A stretch of DNA of 64,000 nt, from assembly GCA_031213475.1 (NCBI GenBank), contig JARUPZ010000007.1, positions 6,319,586-6,383,585 on the forward strand, given 5' to 3'. Position 1 is the first letter of the stretch, and each line of letters opens with the position of its first letter. Source of the stretch: Nereocystis luetkeana (lineage: Eukaryota > Sar > Phaeophyceae > Laminariales > Laminariaceae). The position numbers were made by a program, and so were the translations under genes. Of the stretch, positions 1-11,200 are shown piece after piece. Below the pieces are notes generated by a model. That model was not told where the DNA came from. It saw only the letters and a program-made list of their open reading frames with translations, and searched no databases.

Positions 1-298
1 GCAGCCTTCGCCGTGTTAACTTAGTGCGGGGAATATGGAAACGACAGGGAAGGTGATGTATGCTTTCGTTTAGCCCGCCGCGCGTGGTTGCTGTTTTTAA
101 GTGCTGACGCTGAGTTTTTTTTTTTTTTTTTTTTCAAAGTGGTGGTGGTGGTGTGTGTTTTGTGTGTGTGTGTGTTTTTTTTTCAAGTCTTGGTGCGCTG
201 ACAAGGTTTTTCGTTTTTGTTTTTGTTTCAAGTGGTGGCGCGGGTTTGGCGTGCTTGCTGACCCTCCTGCTCGTTTGTCTCTCGCCCGTGGAATCCAG

Positions 299-398
299 GT
301 ACGTGGTGGAGCAGCTGCAGTGCCTTGGCATCCTGCAGACATGCGAGGTGCTTAAGGTCGGTATGCCCACCCGCGTCACCTACACCGACCTCAAGGAG
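299..398 (+). CDS. Myosin exon (motor, relay/SH1 region)
   Basis: Acceptor AG at 297-298 and donor GTGAGG from 399. The first base completes a split codon. It encodes YVVEQLQCLGILQTCEVLK and then KVGMPTRVTYTDLKE, the conserved stretch before the converter in most myosin motors. Confidence -1.
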
Positions 399-3300
399 GT
401 GAGGACACAACAAGCAGAAGGGGAGGGAGGGGGGGGAGAAAGAAGGAGGCAGGGACAGAGATATTGACGGAAACAAGCGAGAAAAGAGAGAGGGAAGAGA
501 GGGGGGGGGGGGGGGGGGGGTTGTACTCGATAAGAGAGATGTACTCGATCTCATGCATGGCCGTAGTCGTATGACCATAGACCCTCGCATCCCTACAATG
601 CCGGGACGGAGCTTGTCGGGTTTTCACCGACCAGGCAGACATATGCTGAGAGGGGGAGTGGGGATACATTTGCGCCACTAGATACTGCTGTTCGAGCGAG
701 TGCACTTCCACTATAGCTCGCCCGTGGGGAAGTCGACGTGTTGATAATTGATCATGCGGCGGTGGTACTGTAAGGTTGCGGGTTTTGCGTGCCGGTGATC
801 TCGGTGATGATGGAATGGTCATGTTTCTGCCTTGCAGGCTCCGGACCCCTTTTGCCCTCTCGTGTTCCTCTCTCTCGCTTGGCCCTGTTTTTTCATTCCG
901 GCTGTCGTACGCTGGCGTTCCTTTTGTCGGCCTCGGTACAGGTTCTCGGAAGCAATGCGGCGGAGGCTGAGAAGCTGTTCGCGGGAGAGCCGGAAACGGC
1001 ACTGATCGCGTCCATCCTGTGGGCTTTCGAGGTACGCGCGTTGCGGAATGTACTGTTATGTATAGTCTTGGCGCTACATCTTTTGACACTTCTGTGAAAC
1101 GCCTTCCCTCTCCCGGTCTATATGTACTGCGTGCCAGGTAGGGATCAGAAAAGTCGCGCTGCTATTAAACTTGGTCAGTAGCTCTTGTCACTGGTGAAGA
1201 AGCAAATGATACTCCCGCACTATTATTAATAGTAACTCCCCATTAATGGTAGTTTTTCGCGGAAACATGTACCAGGGTAGAGAGTTTTCGGAGGGATTTT
1301 TTCTTTCAGCAATGCCAGGTCAAATATGGCACATTTTTTTTTTCTTTTCTTGGGGAAAGCAGGAGTGCTGGCGGTTTTGGAAGCTCGGCACCCCCCTTTC
1401 CCCTCCTCCCTCTATCCCTCCGTCCTGTGGATACAGAGCGACTTGCCTGGCGACATATCGTACATCGAAGTACAAATCATAGCCACATGTACACGGCCGC
1501 CAAAGCAGTCGTTTTTATTCGCACTTTTGAGCATGCGCTCCCGCTTCCAGCGCGGCCCGCGGCATTTTGTGTTTGGTTGAGCCGCGGCTCAAGATACGGC
1601 ATGGTTCCCCCCCCCCCCCCCCCCCGCACCCGCCACACGCCCGCGCGCATGTGTCTTGTCCGGGGTTTTAGGTCCCTTCGGAGGCGTTTAGGTTGGGCAG
1701 GACGCGCGTTTTCTTCCGCGCAGGGCAGATCTCCACCTTACAGAGGATCCTCAACGAGACACCGGCGGAGAAGGGGCCCTGGATCTTCGCGAGGCTTCAG
1801 GAGGCGCTCGCCAACAGGGAGAAGGCCAAGGCGGCGGCGGGGGAGGCGAAGGTGATGCTGTTTTTTTTTTGTGCTGTGCTGTGCTGTGCTGTGCTGTGCT
1901 GTGCTGTGCTGTGCTGTGCTGTGCTGTGCTGTGCTGTGCTGTGCTGTGCTGTGCTGTGCTGTGCTGTGCTGTGCTGTGCTGTGCTGTGCTGTGCTGTGAG
2001 AAGGCTGCTCTGGGCACCAAAAAAAGGATTCGGCTCGCCTTTTTTTGGTGTTTCGGAGCGCGGCATGAAGGCTCGACCCCTCTCCACCCCGCCGGCCCCC
2101 CCCCCCTTGCCGCCGCTCTGCCCTTCCTACATGTTGGACGGCGGTGGTCGGTCGTTAGGCTTGTTGGCTCGGGAGTGCGCGCGCGCTGCGTTTGTTTTCG
2201 TTAACTTTGACCCTTGGGTTGGAAGGTGATGCTCTATGCGGTGTGTGTGTTGGCGCAAGTGGCGTGGCGAGTATCGTCAATAAAACACGGGGCTTCGAAT
2301 CGTGACAGGCACTGACTGTCTTATCCTATGGGGAATTCCGGTTGACGGGAAAAGACGTGTGCCCTTGAACCGCAGGCGTGTGGATCGTCTCGAGACAATT
2401 ATTACTATGAATATGCTGGAATAGATCGTTTTTTTGTGTATATACTTCGGAGTATGATGGGTCCTGATCACCATTGATATGGACCCCCGCTATAGTGGTT
2501 CTTCCTCATGACTCTTTTGCCCCTCGGTACAGCCTGTCTTGGAATTTTGTGGGACCGTCTGGCAACGAACCTCTCCACCTCTCCGCGTTCACCGACTCAA
2601 CCGACCCACTAACCTGCCCACCCACTACTTTACTAGTAACGACGCAGAGAGTACAAGAGGAGAGACAGCTTACTGCTGCAGTCCAGTGTTTTGATTGATT
2701 TTGACGACAGCGTAGTCGCTGCTACTGACCGAGTCAGCCAGTGCCCCAAGCCTTATCCTACAGTACCAAGCGGCTTGATCGAACGAGCTATTATTACCAA
2801 CCTAGCATCCCCCGACGACAATCGCTTGGCCCTTTGCCATCGCGAGGATGCAGAAGGCGATGGTGGCGCCGACGCCAAAGAAGCAAAACCCCTCCGACGT
2901 TCTCGCGCCAGGCTCTCAACCAACCTACCGACAGCTTATACGTACAGTACTAGTAGTATGTTCCTGTACTAACCCACCAACCAACCTATCTAATAGAGTG
3001 CTATTACGGGGGACCATAAATTAACAGGACCAAATATTGTTAGTAAAAATGGTTAAACATATAGGTTTTTTATGTATACCATAGGTCCTATTAACTATGG
3101 TCCCCCGTAATAAGCCAATCAACAAACTAACCGGTCGAACGACCGTCCCCGAAACCAATCCCTCTACGTAGGCTGCCCTCGCGAGGGTGCAGAAGGCGAT
3201 GGCCGACGCCGAAGAGGCGACCTCCGACCTCCTCGAGCCAGACTCGGACGACGAGAGCGAGTCCCGCGGCCGCCGCCGCACGGCCGCCCCCTTCAGGGTC

Positions 3301-6300
3301 ACCGAGGAGCAGCTGCGGCCCATCGTGTCGGCGGCTAAGAGGGCTCGCGCGGCGGGAAGCACCACCTCGAAGGTGATACATTTAGTCAAATCATGAATCA
3401 ACCGACCAGTCAGCGCGCGGACGATCTGAATTACCCGAATGAGTAGGGGGCTGGCGATAAGCCGGCGGCTGCGGGATGAGTTCGATCTTTCTGGGCGCGA
3501 GACCGCGAATGGCACAGGGGGCAGGGGGCAGGGGAGGTTTACCGGGCGTTACGACGGAGGTTTGGCTGACGCGGTGGGGGCGGAGGAAGTAGGGAGGGGT
3601 GGAACGGGGGGGCAGCATGGTGATGGTGGCAGGAGGGGGGGGGGGGGGGAGGCGGGGGTGGTTTTGTCCGTCTCTTTCGGGTGATTTTGCCCATTTCAGC
3701 GTTGACAGCGTTACGCGTCCCGAGGTGCGTGTGTGCGACACGCAAGTGGGTTCGGGCGCGCCAATTCTTGCTCGTTAGATTCGGTATGCCCATGTACTCT
3801 GGTCAATAAAATACTTCGTTTTTGATGCGTTTTGGGGCGTGGCGGGATTGAGAGGTGATGGATAATAAGTCTGAACAGTGGTGGGTCCTCCCCCTCCCCC
3901 CCCCCCCCCCCCTCCTCCCCCCACGTGCGTTCCCGCCTCCTGGAATCCCCGTTTTTGGTACGATGTGTGCACTGCCGCAGGTCCACGACTTGCTGCAGGC
4001 GGTGGATGAAGACGAGATCGGGACACACGCCAAGGGAGCGAAGGATCGCGTCGTGGAGGCGTCGAATGTCGCGCTCGTCGACATCAAAGCTGCCTCGACC
4101 GAGTGAGATGACCCATCGACTCTGTTGTTGCCGTCTTTTTTGGCGATGCCCGTCGACACCTTGCGTGCGTACCGCAGTGTTGGGAGCACGAAGCTTTTTT
4201 TCAAGCTAAACGCGGTGCCGCCCCCCTCCCTCCTTCCCTCTCCCCTTCCCTCCCTCCCTTCCTCCCTCCCTCCTTCCCTCCCTCCCTCCTTCCCTCCCTC
4301 CTTCCCTCTCCCCTTCCCTCCCTCCCTTCCTCCCTCCCTCCTTCCCTCCCTCCTTCCCTCCCTCCTTCCCTGCCTCCTTCCCTCCCTCCCTTCTTCCCTC
4401 CCTCCTTCCCTCCCTCCTTCCCTCGCTCCTTCCCTCCCTCCTTCCCACCCACCCACGACGTTGTGCTTGGTCTCCGTCCCTTCAGAGCGTCAGAGCTTGA
4501 CGCCAACATCAAAACGATCAAGGGCGTTGACGAGGCGGCCGCGCTGCGAGAGCTGGAGGACGGTCTTCGTAAGCTCAAAGCGGCCTTCAAAGAGGTCAAG
4601 GGCTTGGCCCAGGGGGCCCAGGAGGCGGCCGATAAGTGTCAGGTGCGTGCCCTGCCTGTGCTTGCTGTTGTTTGGTGGTGGTTGTTGTTGTTGTTGTTGG
4701 TCGTGTTGTTGTTGTTGTCGTTGGTCGTGTTGGTGTTGCTGGTTTGCTGTTTGCTGTTGATTGCTGTTGTTTCGGTGTTTTTTGGTATTATCTCCTCTTT
4801 TTGTGTGTGTGTTGGTGTTGGTGTTGTTTTGTTGTGTGAATGGCTGTTGCTGTTTGCTGTTGCTGCTGGTCGATGTCGTGGTTGCTTCTGCTTGCTGGTG
4901 TTGCTTGCTGCCCGTTAGTTGTTGCTTGCTTGGTGCTGTTGGCTGTTGCTGCCTGACTTTTGTTGCTTGTTGCTGTACCGACAGTTTCTCGCTGTTGCTG
5001 CTTGACGCATCTTGGGTTACCGTTGCTTGAGAGCAAGCTTCCGAGCGCGCGAGAAACAGCCAGTGGCAACAGTCGTCTTTCGCTGCCTTGCTGTTATTCG
5101 GTTAACCAATCGATGTCGGCAGTAAGAGAGGTAGCCTGCCTTTTTTCCTCCGTTCGCTGCGCGGCGCGTTTTTTTTCCCCACGTCTACATCACCGGGTAT
5201 GATACAGCATTACTATCTTCAGTATGCATATCTCGTCCTCAGAATCCACATATTGTCCTTAGAATACGTCTGAGCGAGGATACTCCTCAGTATACACGCA
5301 CGAACTATGATCATCGATGTGAACTATTACGGGGGACCATTGTTAATAGGACCAAATATTGTTCGTAAAAATAGCGAAATATAGAGTTTTTTGTGTGCAT
5401 CGCAGGCCCTATTAACTGTGGTCCCCCGTAATACGATCACCATCAGAACACACGCCTGAACGTCTGAACAATTGATTGTAGGACACACCTAAACTACGAC
5501 TATTGCCCGAATACCTGAACTACGACTAGCCCTAGTAATACACGCCTGAATAAACTGCATCCATACGATCGGGAACTATGTGCGCACGCTTGCACCCTGT
5601 GCCACCCTATATGGACTGTCGATGTGTTATGAACATCGTAGGTGGAGAAGACCGAGGAGATGACGGCTGCAGCCACGTCAAAGGCTTCCGACGTGGAGAG
5701 CCAGGCACGGGCTGTCTCCAACGGGGCCAAAAATACGGCGCAGGCATCGCAGCGACAGCAGGAGGCCTTCAAGAAGGCCTCCGCCGCGGTTGTGCCGGCG
5801 CGTGCTGCGGCGGAGAAGGCTCAGGCTTCATTCAGGTGAGCAGCCGCTGGTTGTAGTGGTGGTGGTGGTGGTGGTGTAGGTGGTGGTGTAGTTGTGTCTG
5901 TTGTTGGTTGCTGGTAGTGGTGGTGGTGGTGGCGGCGGCGGTGGCGGTTTTTGTTGAGGTTTTTGGTGGTGCTGTTGCTGTTGCTGTTGTCGTAAGGTGT
6001 GATCATCAGTAGGCGTTGCGGTGGGTTTGGTGACTCTTGTTGCTGTTGTTGTTGTTGTTGTTGTTGTTGCCGTTGCTGTGATTGTTCTTCATTTTTGCTC
6101 TTGCTGTTGTCGCTGTTGATGTTGATGTTGTGGTGGCTCGAGGTCATTTTAGTGCTGGTGTAAGTTGACTAGCTGCTGCCTTTCTTCTGCTTTTGCTTGC
6201 TGTTGTTTTGTACCCTACCTATTCGCAGTTAGTTTGCGTTTTTCGTCGGGCGAGCAACCATTTGATTCCCCTTGGTTGGTGACTCTGCCGCTGCTGGCGG

Positions 6301-7988
6301 CGTCTGTTCTCCCCCCTATGTCCATACAACTACGAGCATGCATGACACTAGTACCCCCCCCCCCCCCCCTCCCCACACTTCCTTTTTTCTCTGTCGCGTT
6401 CCAGCAATCTCAAGACTGTGGTCGCGGCGGCTGGCGAGGAAGAGGAGAAGGCGAGGGAGGCTAAAATGGCCGAAGCCGAGAGGCAGGAGCTGGCGAGGAA
6501 GAAAGCGGTGGAGGCAGCAGCAGCGGCAGAGAGGGAGAAGGAGGCTGCTGCTGCCGCCGCTGCCGCCGCCGCCGCCACCGCCGCTGCTGCTGCCGAGGCG
6601 TCGTCCAAGAGCCTCGCGGAGAAGGTGGCTGCGTCTAGGGCTAAGGTACGTACTGCGATTTTACTTCATGTTTTCCGCTGGCCATGGAAGAACGAGTTGG
6701 TGTTGTCTGCAGAATGTCTCAACACCCAAGAATCGCGTGTACCAAGCAACTCACGGGGTGTGTTTCGTTTTACTTTCATTCAGCTCCCCGACGTCTAGAT
6801 CGACCGCGTTTGCGATCGTACTCCTCCCGCCTTCCCCCCTTCCCCCCCTCTCCCTTTCTCCCTTCCCCCCTCCCTCCCTGTCTCTGGAAGTGGCTACACC
6901 GGAAATTAAATTTAACTCATTGAAGCTGTCATCCATATGCAAGTCCGCCTCACAAGCGGTTCTTAGTAGGATGCAGCTCACCCCTCTTGCGACTCGCCGG
7001 ACACCTCACGGCGCTTCGCGCTTGGTGCAAGCAATGTCTGCCTGGTCGGTGAAAACCCGACATGCTCCGTCCCGGCATTGTAGGGGTGCGAGGGTCTTTG
7101 GTCATACACACAACTACGGCCATGCATGAGATAAAGTACATCTCTCCTATCGCGTACACCCCCCCTCCCTCCCTCACCCCCCCTACCCCTCGGTGTCTCG
7201 CTCACTACTCTAATCTCTACGTTGTTGTTTTGTAGCCTGCCACAACGTGCCTCCGTTCTTAGGTTCGGAATGACTAGCCCCGGGTGTTTGCTATCATCGC
7301 GATTTATTTAGATCACTAACACGGATCCCCCTCCCCCCCGCCTGCTCCGGTGTAACGCGTGTGTGTCTTGTCTGCTTATGATCGTGTCTGTCTGTGTTGT
7401 CTGTCTTGTATTTCTCCCTGTCTGTCTCTCTGTCTCTCTGTCTCTCTGTCTGCCTGCCTGCCTGCCTGTCTGCCTGCCTGCCTGCCTGTCTGCCTGCCTG
7501 CCTGTCTGCCTGTGCGTGTTTTTGCGCACTGCCCTTAGCTGGAGGATGTGCATATCGTCAACCCAGCTCCCTCGGAGGCTCCGACGAACCGGGTCGGCCT
7601 CATGCGCAGGCGGTCCGAGTCGGTCAAGAACATCTTGAGCTCGCAGAGCATCAGGACACCCGAACCGAGGTATGAAACGTGTGTTGTGTGTTACATTCGC
7701 AAGGTGGCTATGGTGTTGTTCCTTTTTCTATGTTTTTCTCCAACGGCGTTTTCCTCCGTCCTGTTTTCTGACGGGGGGGTCCATTTTCTCTTCTTGTCCG
7801 TCTTGGTGGCCAAGCTGGACAGGGGGTACTGCAGTCGCGTACTACCGCAGCTCTTGACGCCGACGTGTCGCCGCTTGCCATCACTTCGCTACTGCCGTAG
7901 TCCTACAGTATAATAGTGACGAAGGAGTAACTGCAAGTGACGAAGGAGTAACTGCGGACGTACTGTAGTACATACGGCAGTAGTAGTG

Positions 7989-8030
<42 letters not shown>

Positions 8031-8031
8031 A

Positions 8032-8072
<41 letters not shown>

Positions 8073-8097
8073 ATAGTAGTAGTAGTAGTAGTAGTGA

Positions 8098-8129
<32 letters not shown>

Positions 8130-8130
8130 A

Positions 8131-8162
<32 letters not shown>

Positions 8163-8163
8163 A

Positions 8164-8205
<42 letters not shown>

Positions 8206-11200
8206 CCAAGTGGTGGTAGAACCAGGCACTGCGTTCGGGCTGTTGATGAGTACGGGCAGCTATTCGAGCCCCCGAATAAGCCGTGCTGCCAAGTTGCCAA
8301 AATTAGCCTGTCGAGAAAATCAAGCCGCGCGCACGCACGCACACCACAGCCCTGTTTCCTCCGCTGCACCCTGAGAGCGACCGCTTCGCACGATGATTTC
8401 CGTGTGCACCAGCTCGAGCTGGGTTGACGACTTTCTGACGTGGCCAAAATAGTCCCGATCGAAGCCACAACAGCAGACACGAGTAGTCGAGGAGTGAGCA
8501 CGCGGATTTAAACCCCCATCGATACAAAACGGAAGCCTGTGCGGAGCTGTTCATTTGTACCACTCACAACAATCGAGCACGCGATACCGAATGTGTAGCT
8601 CCTACGTGCGGACGCGCGACGATTCGTGTGTCACCCCCCCCCCCCCCCCCCCCCGCCCTTTCCTCCGCCTCTTGGCTGTGAAGCACCGCCTCCTTGTGAC
8701 GCAACCCCCCCCCCACCCTCTCCCCTACGCCTCTTGGCTGTGAAACACCGCCTCCCTGTGGGGTAAAACGACGGGACTGCCCGGCCAGCCCGCCGCCCAA
8801 GTCGCGTGAGGAGAAGGAGGCCGGCTTGTCCAACGTCTCCACGCGGATCGGTCCCAAATCGGCCGCGGGGCGCAATCACTTCGAGAAGGTTTTCGCGGAA
8901 GCGTTGGAGGGGGGCCATGTGGAGGTGCGTGCGACCTGTCTGTTGCTCTGTTCGTCCGTGCTATTGTAGAGGGGGGGGGGGGGGTGGGGAGGGGCTGACT
9001 TTGGTGGGAGATATGCATAAGCGAGAGTCTGTCTTGTCTTGTCTATCTGTATGTCTTGTCTGTCTACCGGTATGCATGTGTGTATCTATGCCTGTCTGTC
9101 TGTCTGTCTGTCCGTGGTAGCGCATGATAGTTGCGATTGACGGCGCCCTCGCGGTCCGATTTCCAATAAACTTCAAACCTGGCACATGTATACGAGGTAG
9201 ACGTAGGCATCTGTGAAGAGGCCATTTCTTAGCCGCCACCGGCTCTAGCTGTGCCTGTTCCTAGCCCTCCGCCCAGCAGGTAGGTTCCTTGTTCTCCGCG
9301 CACGAAAATAGAGTACACCTTTCGCCAGAAACTTGCGCAGCAGTGTGTATCTGTGTCTGCCGTCAACTTGTGTGCGTTAGCCCGTGGGTGGGTCGGTCGG
9401 TCGGTCGATCGCTTCGGCCATCTCCAAAGGTGGCCCTATTTTTTGGCCCCTTGTAATTAGAAAGTCACATTCGCTCGTAGTGAACGTAAGACACCCTCTT
9501 ATCCATCGCCGACATTGCCCCCCCCCCCCCCCCCCCCCTTCCCCATCCACCCCATACCCTCAGGGCTACCTGATGAAGCAGAAGAGGTTCACGGCGCGAT
9601 GGAAGTCGTACTACTTCCGCTTGGAAGACGGCTACCTCACGCACTACGAGAACAAATCGCTCGTCGGCACGCGCAAGAGCAAGGTGAGAAAGCCGTTAAA
9701 AACTCTTATCAACGCGCATCTGGTAGGTATCATAGTATATTATAGCCATACGACTATAAAACCCGTACGTACCTGTTAGTATTACGGGGGGCCATAGTTA
9801 ACAGGACCGAATATTGTTAGTAAAAATGGTTAAACATACCTGGTATAGGTTTTTATGTGCCCCATAGGTCCTGTTAACTATGGTCCCCCGTAATAGTACG
9901 CGCGATTGAAGCATCACACACCGCTCCCAAGCAGAAGTTTCGATGAAAGAACCCTCGGTCTCATATCCGTTTTTTTTTTTTTTTTCATGTATGCCATTCT
10001 GGCCGTAAGTGCAATAAGATTATTCTTAGGGTGTTGACCCTTTTGGAACCGAGATATATATCTAGTACTTAGTGTAGCGGCCCAAGATGAGATAAGTGCG
10101 GTCTTGTATAGTGCGGTCGGTTTGACGCGTCTAGGAAGAGCGTGCGGCATTACACGTATACTCATCGTCGTTGTCATGCACGTGTCTTACAGATCCTTGC
10201 GTTGCACTACTGATGTAAGGGCACACACCCCACCCCACCCCACCCCGGAAGCCCGGGCTGCTCGGTGTGACCAATGCTCTGCTCGTAAACGGCATTTCCC
10301 CCCCCCCCCCCCCCGCATTTTTTTCCTTTCAAGCCTAAACGGCGTTTTTGCCGGTATGCCGTAAGGACCGTTTAGTGGAGGGTCGGCTTTGGGAGCGTTT
10401 CCTGGGATGGTCATCGCACATGTACCAATGGGAGACGCATCAAACGTAACTTGCCGTACTCGGGATAGTACCTCAGGAGCCTCAGGAGCCGAGAGGCGTC
10501 TTGTTGACGTGAACCGTCCGAGCTCACTCGACTCTTCTTTTATTCTACACGTAGCCGTGGAGAGCTCCCTCCTTGCCTGCATGCAAGGGAGAAAACGTGC
10601 AGGCCCTTCACCTGGGGCCTCCAAGCAAACCGCGCAAACAAGCAACTCTACCCACCAACCAATTTACCAATCAATCAATCAATCAACCAATCAATCAATC
10701 AACCAATCAATCAATCAACCAATCAACCAATCAGACAGACAGCAGTAGCATAGTTTTGTGTGTTTACTATCCGTTCTGATGGTGTACAGCGGACGATGTA
10801 TCATAGCTCTGAGAGGATAAAAACGCAACCGTTGAGGTTTGTATGCTATATTATACCTGGTATATTATATGGTCGTGTCGGATTGAGTATATACGAAGTA
10901 TGCCGGATGAATTAGTTGCATTCTTCGGGACTAAACTTTTCTTGAGGAGGTCGCTTTTTACCGTCGCGAGCACCTCCTTCGCCGATGGCCTTTGGTATAC
11001 TTCACTACTGTTTTAGTACTACATTACGTACGTATGACGAAGTGTGCACACCTTGGACAGGTCATGGACAGATAGATCATGATCTAAATCTTCTTCAGGG
11101 CAGATGCTAATAGATCATGATATCTACAGTAGCTCACGTTGCCCAGTGGGAGCCGGGTATGTAGCTTGCATGGTACACTGGACACGTTTCATGGGTTGGA

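Noticed and set aside
1693..2229. 178-aa frame continuing from the converter exon
   Set aside because: Only 1672-1851 is exon; the rest is intron with the (GTGCT)n tract.
7881..8501. Long open frames with poly-Tyr, poly-Val or poly-Thr
   Set aside because: They are translations of the (TAG)n microsatellite in different frames; the same holds at 57805-58121.
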